Shown here piece after piece: positions 9,781-18,109 of a DNA stretch of 64,000 nucleotides. The stretch is from Dyadobacter chenwenxiniae (GTDB lineage Bacteria > Bacteroidota > Bacteroidia > Cytophagales > Spirosomataceae): assembly GCF_022869785.1 (NCBI RefSeq), contig NZ_CP094997.1, positions 3,038,001 through 3,102,000 on the forward strand, in the 5' to 3' direction. Within the stretch, counting starts at the first letter, position 1, and every line of letters begins with the position of its first letter. The translations under genes were made by a program, and so were the position numbers. The notes beneath the pieces were generated by a model. It was not told the origin of the DNA. It did no database searches and was given only the letters and a program-made list of their open reading frames with translations.

Positions 9781-10275
9781 CTACTCGTCAAGATCCAGTG
9801 CAGTTGGTTTTTGCTGTGACTCTGTTGGGCTAACTGCGGGCAGCTTGTTGTAATCCATCCAATAATGGCAAATGGTTTCAAGCATATATCTAAGCTCCTC
9901 AAATTCAACCGGTTTCATAAAGAAGGAATTCGCTCCCGCAAGATAACACCTGGTGGTAATTTCGTTAGAGCTGTTGTTGCTTAAAATCACTATCGGCATT
10001 GTTTTCCATTGGGTGACGCCGTTGTCCGGCGTCTGACGAATCAGCTTCAATAGCTCTAAACCATTGATAGACGGCATTTTAAGATCCATGATGATTAAAC
10101 CCGGACGCCTGCCGGTGTAGCTGGGGGCAGATTGAAGAATCAGAAATTGATACAGTTCATTACCTCCCTGGAAAAAACGCACATGGTAGTTCGGCAGGAA
10201 TTTGTTAAAAATCGTCCTCACAAGATATCTGTGATCAGCGGAATCGTCTACAAGGTAAATCTCTTTATTATCCAT
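9781..10275 (-). CDS. Single-domain response regulator
   Basis: This 164-residue receiver has D10-D11 in VDDS, phosphoacceptor D64 in IIMDLKMP, S99 after the fourth strand and K121 in FFMKPVEF. An extra loop between the second and third elements (APSYTGRRPG) is common in Rcp1-like receivers of this phylum. The last 20 residues (PAVSPTESQQKPTALDLDE) look disordered. There is no output domain, so it should act by docking to a partner protein. The closest upstream kinase gene (6798-9095) faces the other way and carries its own receiver. Confidence 0.88.
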   Translation of the reverse strand: MDNKEIYLVDDSADHRYLVRTIFNKFLPNYHVRFFQGGNELYQFLILQSAPSYTGRRPGLIIMDLKMPSINGLELLKLIRQTPDNGVTQWKTMPIVILSNNSSNEITTRCYLAGANSFFMKPVEFEELRYMLETICHYWMDYNKLPAVSPTESQQKPTALDLDE

Positions 10276-10438
10276 TTTACAGTTGCATTTGTTTTGCCTA
10301 CGATTTTATGAAAATTGTGAGATGATAAAGACACTACTCAAAAATCATTCCATGAAATCGCGAGTTGCCTGAAATAAGCAGTGGCACGGTTTTTCGCACA
10401 TTTTCACATTCCAAAAAATTCATTTAAAAGGTGTCGAA

Positions 10439-10831
10439 ATGGATATTAAATCAAATCAATCAACTGACAGCCGTCCGGATGGAGACCGCATACTGGACGC
10501 CCCCTATGTGTTCACGGATATCCCGATGTACCTGGAACAGCTTAAAAATGAGCGTTCATGGGTGAAGAATGACCGCAATGCAATCACCATTTATAAATCT
10601 GATAAAATTACGATGGTATTGTCAGCGCTGAAACAGGACGCAGTGATTAACAACCACTCTATTGCAGAAGGTCTCAGTTTTCAGGTGTTATCGGGGGAAT
10701 TGAAGGTAGAGACGGAGGGCAGGGTTTTCTACACAACGCCAGGTCAGATGATGACTTTTCATGCTGGCATAGCACATAGCATTCAAGCCACTTCTGACGC
10801 TGACATTATTATAACTACATTCAAGAGCTAG
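10439..10831 (+). CDS. Cupin-domain protein
   Basis: The 130-residue protein is a single cupin fold: GLSFQVLSGELKVETEGR is the first cupin motif and TPGQMMTFHAGIAHSI the second. The first motif lacks the usual metal-binding HxH and glutamate; only the two histidines of the second motif are present. It may therefore not bind metal in the classic way. The N-terminal 40 residues precede the cupin and hold no recognised motif. It converges on the hydrolase gene at 10839 and shares a terminator with it. Substrate is unknown. Confidence 0.75.
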   Translation: MDIKSNQSTDSRPDGDRILDAPYVFTDIPMYLEQLKNERSWVKNDRNAITIYKSDKITMVLSALKQDAVINNHSIAEGLSFQVLSGELKVETEGRVFYTTPGQMMTFHAGIAHSIQATSDADIIITTFKS

Positions 10832-10850
10832 GCATTGGCTAATAGCTCTT
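10823..10850. terminator. Shared bidirectional terminator between convergent genes
   Basis: AAGAGCTA (10823-10830) pairs with TAGCTCTT (10843-10850). The stem contains the stop of the cupin gene and spans the stop of the leftward hydrolase gene, and it is flanked by T or A residues on both sides. Confidence 0.6.
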
Positions 10851-11801
10851 TTGCATTCTGTATTTCGAGTAAAGGGCCCAGCCAAGTGCAGTTAATCCGG
10901 CCACTGCACCCACTGTCAGCAGCACCCGGTATGGCTCAGCCGTTTCCTTTGGTACAGACACGATCCCCTCACTATCCGTGATGGCCGGACTCATCACGTA
11001 TCGGCCCGTTTCCGGCACGGCCTTGTCCTCAAAATAATAAGCCAGCTCTAACAACTGCTGCTGCATATCCTTGCCATACATAGGCTTACCATGGCCGGAA
11101 GCCAGCACATTGGGCAGCAATGAAGCCAGTTGATCCACCGAATCTTCTGCTTTAAGCCAATTACACGTGAAATATTTAGGTGGTCCGCTGACGATCTTTG
11201 TCTGGAGGAGAACAGCCATTGCCGACTCCTGTTTGGTAGTCACAACGGCATCGCCCGCAATCAGCACTTTATCCTTTTCGCGCCAAAAGCTCACATGGCC
11301 TGGTGAATGTCCGGGTGTATGGATGTATTTCCATTCGGGCATGAATGGAATGTCAGGTGTAATGCCAGGGAATTCCTCCACCCGGCCCGACAAATCAATA
11401 GGAGCCGCGCTGTAAAGGTCAGCCATATAGGCCATCATCCCACCGCCAACACTTGAATCCGGTGGCGGATAGCCCGATTTCCCGGTCAGATATGCCATTT
11501 CGAGGTGATGTGCATATACAGGAACATCCCATTCTTCTGCTAATTTTTTAAGTGAACCTACATGGTCGAAATGCCCGTGCGTGAGTACAATTGCCTTGGG
11601 CCGGGCGTTTTCACCAAATAACCGGGTCACCATCTTTTTGATCTTGGGATAAGCCGTTTTCAGCCCTGCATCGATCAAAACCCAGGAATTATCGCCTTTG
11701 TTTTGGACAATGTATACGTTCACAAATATGTCCGTCAACCCCCAAACGCCTTCCGCGACTTTGAAGAAAGCATTGTTTTCCTGTTTTGTTATTTGCTCCA
11801 T
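10839..11801 (-). CDS. Metallo-beta-lactamase-fold hydrolase with C-terminal membrane anchor
   Basis: The 320-residue protein has the metal motif H75-x-H77-x-D79-H80 (THGHFDH). Further ligands lie in HTPGHSPGHVSFW, AGDAVV and ASGHGKP, so both zinc or iron sites look complete. A hydrophobic segment near the C-terminus (about 293-312, VLLTVGAVAGLTALGWALY) would anchor it to the membrane, which is unusual for this glyoxalase-II-like group. Members hydrolyse thioesters, lactones or phosphodiesters, and the substrate here is unknown. It ends convergently with the cupin gene. Confidence 0.85.
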   Translation of the reverse strand: MEQITKQENNAFFKVAEGVWGLTDIFVNVYIVQNKGDNSWVLIDAGLKTAYPKIKKMVTRLFGENARPKAIVLTHGHFDHVGSLKKLAEEWDVPVYAHHLEMAYLTGKSGYPPPDSSVGGGMMAYMADLYSAAPIDLSGRVEEFPGITPDIPFMPEWKYIHTPGHSPGHVSFWREKDKVLIAGDAVVTTKQESAMAVLLQTKIVSGPPKYFTCNWLKAEDSVDQLASLLPNVLASGHGKPMYGKDMQQQLLELAYYFEDKAVPETGRYVMSPAITDSEGIVSVPKETAEPYRVLLTVGAVAGLTALGWALYSKYRMQKSY

Positions 11802-12207
11802 TTTTTAGTTTATCTATTAGTTCACAGAATTTGCCAACAAACCCGGCGATTTAAAAACTGTGCCACTTACATTCAATGCGTACAGAAGTTTGTGGTAAAA
11901 ATGCAATTCTTTAAACTTGTTTTCATTATCCAACCCTAATGTGCTGAATGCCTTTGGACGTATAATACATAAAATACATAACCCTCCTGCCTCACAGGTT
12001 ATGCTTTGGTTATACTCCAAATGTATTTGTCCTACGCCTTCATCCAGTTCTGACTCCTCATCCCATTCTTGTCACGGGAGTTGAGTATACACATCCACGC
12101 ACCTTCGCGAATCAACGGGGCGCGAAGGCCATTTTTTCCGCAGTGACGCTTGTGCAGGCTCGATTTTTTACAATGAACGGTTTTGATTTACAAAAAAACC
12201 AACAATT
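11802..12207. other. Gene-free stretch of about 400 bases before the GH13 gene
   Basis: No convincing gene was seen. A leftward open frame at 11817-12020 has an amino-acid make-up unlike a real protein. The stretch contains the promoters of the flanking genes and the orphan hairpin listed at 12102-12136. Confidence 0.5.
12102..12136 (+). terminator. Orphan rho-independent terminator or attenuator upstream of the GH13 gene
   Basis: CCTTCGCG (12102-12109) and CGCGAAGG (12121-12128) form a perfect stem with an 11-base loop, and CCATTTTTT follows. It points rightward, yet no rightward gene precedes it after 10831. It may end a small RNA or act as a leader attenuator for the gene at 12208. Confidence 0.55.
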
Positions 12208-13845
12208 ATGGAGCAAGTAATGGCACAACGATCCGTGCTGTCACAGCATCTTTGGTGGCAGAAGGGCGTTATATATCAAGTTTATCCAAGGTCATTTCAG
12301 GATTCTAACGGCGATGGCGTCGGGGATTTGCAGGGCATTATCCGCAGGCTCGATTATCTGCAATGGCTCGGGATTGATTGCGTCTGGCTGTCTCCTGTCT
12401 TTTCATCCCCGATGGCCGATTTTGGTTACGATATTTCGGATTACCAGGGCATACACCCATTATTTGGAACAATGGACGACTTCGACCAGCTCCTGAACGA
12501 GGTGCATAACCGGGGGATGAAACTGCTGCTCGACCTTGTCCCTAACCACACTTCTGACCAGCATCCCTGGTTCCTTGAAAGCAAATCGTCCAGGGACAAT
12601 CCGAAGCGCGACTGGTATATATGGCATGATGGGAAAAAGGATGGCGGGTTTCCTAATAACTGGCTTGGCGTATTCGGCGGACATGCCTGGGAATGGGATG
12701 AAACAACGCGACAATATTATTACCACGCCTTCCTGAAAGAGCAGCCCGACCTGAACTGGCGCAACCCCGAGGTGCAGGAAGCAATGATGGATGTTATGCG
12801 ATTCTGGCTGGATAAAGGCATTGACGGTTTCCGTGTTGATGTAATGTGGCACATGATTAAGGATGCTCAATTGCGAGACAACCCGCCGTTCCCCGGCTCA
12901 CCATACGATGCTAACGATCTCATTTATGACCATTATACACCCGTTTATTCCACAGATCAGCCTGAGGTTCACGACATTGTGCGCATGATGCGGGCGGTTA
13001 CAGACGAGTACGAAGATCGCGTGCTGATAGGCGAAATCTATCTGCCGATCCATAAGCTGGTTACCTATTATGGACAAGACAACAAGGGAGCACATTTGCC
13101 ATTCAACTTTCAGCTGTTAACTCTGCCTTGGGACGCGCCGCAAATCGCTATGACGATCGATGAATACGAAGGTGCGCTGCCTGCCGAAGGGTGGCCCAAC
13201 TGGGTGTTGGGAAATCATGATAAACCCAGGATATCCAGCCGTGTAGGACGTGCCCAGGCGAAAGTAGCCGCCCTAATGCTGCTCACGCTGCGCGGGACAC
13301 CCACAATTTACTACGGAGATGAAATCGGAATGCGCGACGTGCCCATTCCCATGAACGAAATTGTAGACCCGCAAGGACTCAATATGCCTGAGCTGAATGT
13401 GAGCCGTGACCCTGCGCGTACACCAATGCAGTGGAGCAGTGAGGTCAATGGCGGGTTTTCGGCCCACAAACCCTGGCTGAGACTGCCTTTCAACTCGGGC
13501 CGTGTGAATGTCGAAAAACAAAAGGGGGACGAATACTCCAAACTTTGGTTTTACCGCAAACTCATCCAGCTGCGTAAAAAACATGCGGCATTAAATGTGG
13601 GAAGTTACCGCCCGGTTTACGCCGATCAGCAGCTGATCTCCTACATCCGCGAGCGTGATGACGAAAAGTTTTTAATTATCCTGAATCTCAGTCACAGACC
13701 TGCTTATTTCAAACCCAGACAAGAGTCCTACTCCGGGACCGTCCTGCTGGGAACAGAAGTGGAGCGAATTGGCATGATGGTGGAAGACATTATCACGCTT
13801 GGTGGTGATGAAGGGTTGCTCATTGAACTTAATAACATTAAATGA
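12208..13845 (+). CDS. GH13 alpha-glucosidase / oligo-1,6-glucosidase-like enzyme
   Basis: The 545-residue protein is a cytoplasmic GH13 enzyme with no signal peptide. The barrel motifs are IYQVYPRSFQDSNGDGVGDL near the start and DLVPNHTSDQHPWF. The catalytic residues are nucleophile D211 in GFRVDV, acid/base E276 in IGEIYL and transition-state D338 in GNHDKPR. The QDSNGDGVGDL loop is typical of oligo-1,6-glucosidase and alpha-glucosidase rather than amylase. It should release glucose from short malto- or isomalto-oligosaccharides. An alternative ATG lies at 12220. The CinA-like gene follows 7 bases after its stop, so the two are probably co-transcribed. Confidence 0.9.
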   Translation: MEQVMAQRSVLSQHLWWQKGVIYQVYPRSFQDSNGDGVGDLQGIIRRLDYLQWLGIDCVWLSPVFSSPMADFGYDISDYQGIHPLFGTMDDFDQLLNEVHNRGMKLLLDLVPNHTSDQHPWFLESKSSRDNPKRDWYIWHDGKKDGGFPNNWLGVFGGHAWEWDETTRQYYYHAFLKEQPDLNWRNPEVQEAMMDVMRFWLDKGIDGFRVDVMWHMIKDAQLRDNPPFPGSPYDANDLIYDHYTPVYSTDQPEVHDIVRMMRAVTDEYEDRVLIGEIYLPIHKLVTYYGQDNKGAHLPFNFQLLTLPWDAPQIAMTIDEYEGALPAEGWPNWVLGNHDKPRISSRVGRAQAKVAALMLLTLRGTPTIYYGDEIGMRDVPIPMNEIVDPQGLNMPELNVSRDPARTPMQWSSEVNGGFSAHKPWLRLPFNSGRVNVEKQKGDEYSKLWFYRKLIQLRKKHAALNVGSYRPVYADQQLISYIRERDDEKFLIILNLSHRPAYFKPRQESYSGTVLLGTEVERIGMMVEDIITLGGDEGLLIELNNIK

Positions 13846-13852
13846 TACGCAT

Positions 13853-14332
13853 ATGCCCTCGCAAATTGTAACGGAATGCAGCCACGCGCTAGCCGCCAAA
13901 GGGCTTACGGTCGCTTTTGTAGAGAGTGCCCCCGCGGGCAGGCTTTCAGCCGAGTTTTCTCTCTGTTCGGAGTCCGGGAAAATTTTGAAGGGTGGTCTGG
14001 TTTGCTACGACGCATCACTTAAGACCGACATTTTGAAAGTTCCCAAAAAAATGATTGAACGCTTCACGCCCGAAAGCGCAGAAGTTACCCAGGAACTGGC
14101 TGAACGTTTGCAAACCTTTATACCGGCGGATATCCATGTTGCTGTCACCGGCCTCACAACTCCTGGTGGCAGCGAAAGCCCGGAGAAACCCGTAGGAACG
14201 ATATTTATCCATGCGTGTTTAAATGGAAAATCTGTGGCGGTCCGGGAACAGTTCTCAGGCGGTCCGGAAGAAGTTGTACTACAATCCATTGATCGAGTTG
14301 CAAAGCTGATCCTGGATGAAATACCCAATTAA
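13853..14332 (+). CDS. CinA C-terminal-type nicotinamide-nucleotide amidase
   Basis: From the ATG at 13853 the protein has 159 residues and corresponds to the stand-alone C-terminal domain of CinA (PncC). It matches in AFVESAPAGRLSAEF, GGLVCYD and VAVTGLTTPGG. PncC deamidates nicotinamide mononucleotide in NAD recycling. The canonical family motif is ESCTGG; here it reads ESAPAG, so the usual Cys-Thr pair is missing and the activity could be altered. An upstream in-frame ATG at 13799 would overlap the glucosidase gene by 47 bases and is less likely. It seems to be translated with the preceding GH13 gene. Confidence 0.75.
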   Translation: MPSQIVTECSHALAAKGLTVAFVESAPAGRLSAEFSLCSESGKILKGGLVCYDASLKTDILKVPKKMIERFTPESAEVTQELAERLQTFIPADIHVAVTGLTTPGGSESPEKPVGTIFIHACLNGKSVAVREQFSGGPEEVVLQSIDRVAKLILDEIPN

Positions 14333-14349
14333 TTTAAATCAACAACCTA

Positions 14350-14616
14350 ATGATTATGAAAGCATTAAGATCAATGTTAACAATGTCCGCACTTGCATTG
14401 TGCATCTCACTTTCCTCATGCGGAACAGTGAACGATTCTGAAAAGGGCAGTGAAGGTTCAGGAAGTAAATCTGAAACGACACCGAACGATAGCAGTGGCG
14501 CTGAGAGCCGGGCCGCGACGGGCATAGGCGAGGATAATCAAAATGACAGCCTGGGTTACCCATCCAACCAATCCAACCTGAATGCTGACTCGACAGGCCG
14601 CAAGCACGACAATTAG
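14350..14616 (+). CDS. Small secreted lipoprotein, function unknown
   Basis: The 88-residue protein has a lipoprotein signal ending in the lipobox LSSC, so the mature chain starts at a lipidated cysteine near residue 25. The rest is Ser-, Gly-, Asp- and Asn-rich (EKGSEGSGSKSETTPNDSS) and likely disordered. A second ATG two codons later (14356) could be the true start. It follows the CinA-like gene by 17 bases and may share its transcript. No family was recognised. Confidence 0.6.
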   Translation: MIMKALRSMLTMSALALCISLSSCGTVNDSEKGSEGSGSKSETTPNDSSGAESRAATGIGEDNQNDSLGYPSNQSNLNADSTGRKHDN

Positions 14617-14646
14617 GCTACGAAAAGACCGCAGCCCGAGAACTGA

Positions 14647-14895
14647 TCAGGTGAAGGAAATGAAAGCGAGATAAGCAAGGATCACCACAGGAAACCCGCT
14701 GACAACCAATGCCCACCCTGTGTGTCCGCTGTTCATCAGAAAATAGGATACAACCGCACATCCTATGAGCAAAAGAATAGGCAGGAGCACCATCGCTCTT
14801 CCTCCGGAATCCTGACCGCTGCTAAAAATAGAAAACAGCAGAAATACGGCAGCGCCGATATTGATCGCCATACAGGCGTAGATGAGGGTTTTCAT
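14647..14895 (-). CDS. Small integral membrane protein
   Basis: The 82-residue protein is almost wholly hydrophobic and shows three likely helices: about 3-24, 34-54 (VLLPILLLIGCAVVSYFLM) and 61-80. A short polar loop SSGQDSGGR separates the first two. It faces the lipoprotein gene convergently. No family was recognised; it may be a membrane stress or structural protein. Confidence 0.6.
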   Translation of the reverse strand: MKTLIYACMAINIGAAVFLLFSIFSSGQDSGGRAMVLLPILLLIGCAVVSYFLMNSGHTGWALVVSGFPVVILAYLAFISFT

Positions 14896-15008
14896 GTCGA
14901 GTATTGGTTAGGCAAAAAATTATCCAGCTTCCAAATCAAAATGATCGGAAGCTGGATAGCTAATATTTACCCGTTCAATTGCGAATGAACTTAGTATGCG
15001 TAATGCAT

Positions 15009-15043
15009 AAAATCGGGCACGAAAAATATTCATGCCCGATTTT
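15009..15043. terminator. Inverted repeat, second hairpin downstream of the DUF2383 gene
   Basis: AAAATCGGGCA (15009-15019) and TGCCCGATTTT (15033-15043) form a perfect 11-bp stem. It lies between the membrane-protein gene and the terminator at 15054 and could serve either direction. Confidence 0.5.
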
Positions 15044-15053
15044 ATATTAAAAA

Positions 15054-15083
15054 GCGAAGGACCTCTCAAAAAAGGCCCTTCGC
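15054..15083 (-). terminator. Terminator of the DUF2383 gene
   Basis: GCGAAGG (15054-15060) pairs with CCTTCGC (15077-15083), with further pairs inside. Read leftward, the stem is followed by CTTTTTAAT. It lies 22 bases beyond the stop of the gene at 15106. Confidence 0.7.
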
Positions 15084-15105
15084 TAGTTTGTTGATGATGA
15101 ATATT

Positions 15106-15570
15106 TTAGTGCGCTATTCTTGCCGAATCACGAAGACGTTTAATCGTATCATGACCATCTTTCAAAATAGCTTTTTGCCTTGTTACCAATGATCTCAGAT
15201 CAGCCGTGAGCTCATCCGATTGTAATGCAGTGTCATAGGCTTTCTGCGCGGCATCCTCGCCGAACTCAGAATTTTCAAGCGAAGTTTTTCTGCCGTCACT
15301 GCTGAATGCGGATTTCACATCCATCCAGGTCCTGTACAACTTGCCAGACACCATGGTGCCTGTGGCAGGCTCTCCGCCCAATGCGGTTACCTCACCGGAC
15401 AATTCCGAAACAATGCTTCGGCTATGATCGGCGAGATTTGAATATAATGATCTCAGGTCTGTGTCAGAACCATCGGTTTCATCAGTTGCCTTTTTATATC
15501 CTTCAATACGGTCGTTATTAATCAGGATCAAATCATTGAGTATGTCTACTACTGCTGAATTATTTTCCAT
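15106..15570 (-). CDS. PA2169-type four-helix-bundle protein (DUF2383)
   Basis: From the ATG at 15568-15570 the protein has 154 residues (start MENNSAVVDILNDLILINNDR). It has the pattern of the ferritin-like DUF2383 family: alternating long helices, GYKKATDETDGSDTDLRSLY early and KAYDTALQSDELTADLR later. The family has no settled role; members are found near stress genes. An earlier ATG at 15624 would add 18 residues with no family resemblance. It stands alone with its own terminator. Confidence 0.8.
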   Translation of the reverse strand: MENNSAVVDILNDLILINNDRIEGYKKATDETDGSDTDLRSLYSNLADHSRSIVSELSGEVTALGGEPATGTMVSGKLYRTWMDVKSAFSSDGRKTSLENSEFGEDAAQKAYDTALQSDELTADLRSLVTRQKAILKDGHDTIKRLRDSARIAH

Positions 15571-15714
15571 GACTCTTACTAATTTGGTTATGACAGGACC
15601 AGAACAATTATTGTTCCAATACAATAACCAGCCCTAAATAACATTCAATGGAAAATTTGTAGACGTTTTTACGCCGTATAGGCACAAAATACTGTGTGAA
15701 GCTGTAACAGATCG

Positions 15715-16293
15715 TTATTTTTCACTCAGTTTTTTCCGCACTTTACTTAGGAATTCAGGCGAAAATCCAAGATATGACGCAATGTAGTGCTGGGCGACCC
15801 TTTGTGGAATGGCGGGGTAACGGTTAAGAAAGTCAAGATATTTTTCGACCGCAGTGGTTGAAATGGTTCGAAACAGCCTTTCCTGCAATTGGGCAAGGTT
15901 TCGTTGCACCATTAATCTGAACATTCGCTCAAACCCCGGCACTTTGGACAGCAGTTTTTCTTTGGTTTCCGGTGTGAGCATGAGAAGCTCACAATCCTCA
16001 AGTGTTTCAATGTAAACCAGGCCCGGCGTCTGGTTCTGAAAACTGGTAATGTCGCTAACCCACCAATCTTCCACTGCAAATTGCAACGTGACTTCCGCAC
16101 CGGAATTATCAATGTGGTAAGTCCTGATGCAACCTTTCAAAATATATGCTTCAAACTGGCATACTTCGCCCTCCTGCAAAAGGAAGCTCTTTTTGGGGAA
16201 TTTTTTAAATTGAAGCAGGGAATCAAAATAGGCTAAGTCCTCGGGAGTGAACATCATGCACCGCAATGCATAGTTATTTATTTTCTCAAACAT
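15715..16293 (-). CDS. Crp/Fnr family transcriptional regulator
   Basis: The 192-residue protein has an N-terminal cyclic-nucleotide-binding-like beta roll (about 20-115, with FPKKSFLLQEGEVCQFEAYILKG split by family insertions). The C-terminal winged-helix end is QHYIASYLGFSPEFLSKVRKKL. The residues that bind cAMP phosphate (RxA after the glycine-rich turn) are not evident, so the ligand is unknown. The gene is upstream in no obvious operon; its neighbour to the right on the same strand is the degenerate receiver 17 bases away, so the two may be co-transcribed as the end of the detoxification run. Confidence 0.85.
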   Translation of the reverse strand: MFEKINNYALRCMMFTPEDLAYFDSLLQFKKFPKKSFLLQEGEVCQFEAYILKGCIRTYHIDNSGAEVTLQFAVEDWWVSDITSFQNQTPGLVYIETLEDCELLMLTPETKEKLLSKVPGFERMFRLMVQRNLAQLQERLFRTISTTAVEKYLDFLNRYPAIPQRVAQHYIASYLGFSPEFLSKVRKKLSEK

Positions 16294-16310
16294 GCTTCAA
16301 TCTTTTCAGG

Positions 16311-16616
16311 TTACCGTTGCGCTAATGCATGCTGGATTTCGGAGGATAGCAGGCCGCTTCCGCCTCCGTAATGCCGCATGCAGACCGTTTGGGGCGCGAT
16401 AGACTCACATAGGCGCAAAATCCGGGCCTCCGCTTCGTCATCGACGCCAACGCCTAAAAGTACTAAATCAAATTTATTTGTCTTCAAAGCTTCCTCTGCT
16501 TGATCATAACCGGCAACGCCGGTGCCCCTCCAACCTTCGTTTTTATTGATCAGTCGGATGATGGTTTCCAGGATCTCCGCATGATCGGCCAGCACCAGAA
16601 TATTTACATCTGCCAT
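16311..16616 (-). CDS. Degenerate receiver-like protein lacking the phosphoacceptor aspartate
   Basis: The 101-residue protein has the outline of a CheY fold: MADVNILVLADHAEI as the first strand and FDLVLLGVGVDDEAEARIL as the third. The phosphoacceptor position at the end of strand three reads LLG instead of LLD, and only one acidic residue is left in the first pocket. The end SSEIQHALAQR could be the fifth helix of a shortened fold. It is probably a pseudo-receiver that binds without phosphorylation. It lies between a pirin gene and a Crp-type regulator on the same strand. Confidence 0.6.
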   Translation of the reverse strand: MADVNILVLADHAEILETIIRLINKNEGWRGTGVAGYDQAEEALKTNKFDLVLLGVGVDDEAEARILRLCESIAPQTVCMRHYGGGSGLLSSEIQHALAQR

Positions 16617-16665
16617 GTTATTTTGGATTTAAGATTCAATCTTCCGCCTATCGGTTTTATGCATT

Positions 16666-17382
16666 TCACCACTCCTCCGGAACTTCCATTAAAAGCACTT
16701 GGGCGTCGTCGGCAGCAGCTATTTTCACATCCGAATCGGGCCACAAGCCATAACCGTCTCTCTGCTCCAGAGCCTGACCATTAACGGTAACACTTCCTTT
16801 AATAACAAATACATAAAGTCCATTCCCCGCTTGTTTCAGAGAATAATACGTTTCAAAATCCTTATCGAATTCACCCATATGGAACCAGGCTTGCTGTTGG
16901 ATCCACACGCCTTCATCGCTCGGTTCCGGCGAAAGAATTTGCAAAAATTTGTTGTGCCTGTCCCCTTTGCTATAATCCAGCTGGTCGTAACGTGGTGTCA
17001 CATTCAGCTTATTCGGATAAAGCCAGATTTGCAAGAATGTTACAGATTCAGCAGGGTCTTTGTTGAATTCTGTATGATAGATGCCGGTTCCAGCGCTCAT
17101 GGCCTGAATTTCTCCCGGATTTATGACCGCCACATTGCCCATGCTATCCTGATGCTCCAATGTGCCTTCCAAGGGAATGGAAATGATTTCCATATTGTCA
17201 TGCGGATGTCTTCCAAAACCTTTGCCCCCATTCACAATGTCATCATTCAAAACCCGCAGCGCGCCAAACCGAATCCTTTGGGGATCGTAATGATCGTGGA
17301 AACTGAATGTCTGAGCGCTTTTCAGCCAGCCATGATCCGCCACGAAACGGGAGTCGGCTTTATGCAAAATATTGTTTTTCAT
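16666..17382 (-). CDS. Pirin family protein (quercetinase-like bicupin)
   Basis: The 238-residue protein is a pirin of the YhhW type. The N-terminal cupin has metal ligands H59 and H61 in GRHPHDNMEI, with H103 and E105 in GTGIYHTEFN, matching the four iron-binding residues of pirins. The second cupin (about 145-235) is less conserved. Bacterial pirins are implicated in redox response and quercetin cleavage. It is 27 bases downstream of the esterase gene and on the same strand as a ring-cleaving dioxygenase, a set like quinone-responsive loci of other bacteria. Confidence 0.88.
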   Translation of the reverse strand: MKNNILHKADSRFVADHGWLKSAQTFSFHDHYDPQRIRFGALRVLNDDIVNGGKGFGRHPHDNMEIISIPLEGTLEHQDSMGNVAVINPGEIQAMSAGTGIYHTEFNKDPAESVTFLQIWLYPNKLNVTPRYDQLDYSKGDRHNKFLQILSPEPSDEGVWIQQQAWFHMGEFDKDFETYYSLKQAGNGLYVFVIKGSVTVNGQALEQRDGYGLWPDSDVKIAAADDAQVLLMEVPEEW

Positions 17383-17409
17383 GACCTCCTTTTTTTACTG
17401 GTGCTGAAT

Positions 17410-18036
17410 TCAGGCGTCTAAAACGTTTTTATTAGCCAATTGAATCTCCTGCGACGAAATCGTGTGCTGGCGGCCGGGATAAATCGCGAATGTGACAAAA
17501 GCATTCATCCGTTCCAGGATCGCAATACTTTCCTTCACCCTTGAAACCGGCACGTGCGGATCAGGATCGCCCGTTGCAATGAAAACAGGCGTGCCTGCAA
17601 AGTCTCCGCTGTAATTTTCTTCTGCAACCTGCTCTCCGATCAATCCGCCTGTAAAAGCAATGATCCCGCCATACCGCTTCGCATTTCTTGTGGTGTATTC
17701 CAAAGTGAGACAGGCTCCCTGTGAAAATCCCGCAAAATATATATTTTCAGCAGATATCCCGTCCGCTTCTATGTCCCTAACCACCTGATCCACAATGTCC
17801 AATGCCGAATCCAGCGCCGGCTGATTTTGATTAGCCGGTGCCATAAAACTATAAGGATACCAACTGTTATTGCTCGCCTTCGGTGCGTAAATGGCCATAT
17901 CGTTAATGTTAAGCACACGTTTCAGCGAAATGATATCTTCCGCAGATCCGCCTCTGCCATGCAACATGACGATCGCTTTTTTGGCTTCTTCAATCGGCGC
18001 ACCGTCCCTAACGACTTGTTTGCTATGCGTATACAT
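17410..18036 (-). CDS. Phospholipase/carboxylesterase-type alpha/beta hydrolase (MhqD-like)
   Basis: The 208-residue protein is a cytoplasmic esterase of the YpfH/MhqD group. It has the oxyanion region MLHGRGGSAED, the nucleophile S105 in FAGFSQGACL, an aspartate in ATGDPDPHVP (D157 or D159) and H191 in GRQHTIS. In Bacillus the MhqD relative is induced by hydroquinones with a neighbouring dioxygenase. Here the dioxygenase gene lies just upstream and a pirin downstream. A hairpin with T-run between dioxygenase and esterase would reduce read-through. Confidence 0.85.
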   Translation of the reverse strand: MYTHSKQVVRDGAPIEEAKKAIVMLHGRGGSAEDIISLKRVLNINDMAIYAPKASNNSWYPYSFMAPANQNQPALDSALDIVDQVVRDIEADGISAENIYFAGFSQGACLTLEYTTRNAKRYGGIIAFTGGLIGEQVAEENYSGDFAGTPVFIATGDPDPHVPVSRVKESIAILERMNAFVTFAIYPGRQHTISSQEIQLANKNVLDA

Positions 18037-18064
18037 GATATTTGAATTAATGTTAAAAAATTAA

Positions 18065-18093
18065 GCCGGACGTGAACTACGTCACAATCCGGC
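18065..18093 (-). terminator. Hairpin between the dioxygenase and esterase genes
   Basis: GCCGGA (18065-18070) pairs with TCCGGC (18088-18093). Read leftward the stem is followed by TTAATTTTTT. It lies 17 bases past the dioxygenase stop and before the esterase start, so it may attenuate rather than end the transcript. Confidence 0.55.
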
Positions 18094-18109
18094 CAATCGG
18101 CATGTTTTC

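Noticed and set aside
11817..12020. Leftward frame of 67 codons in the gap before the GH13 gene
   Set aside because: No start signal, no family, and its make-up fits AT-rich noncoding DNA.
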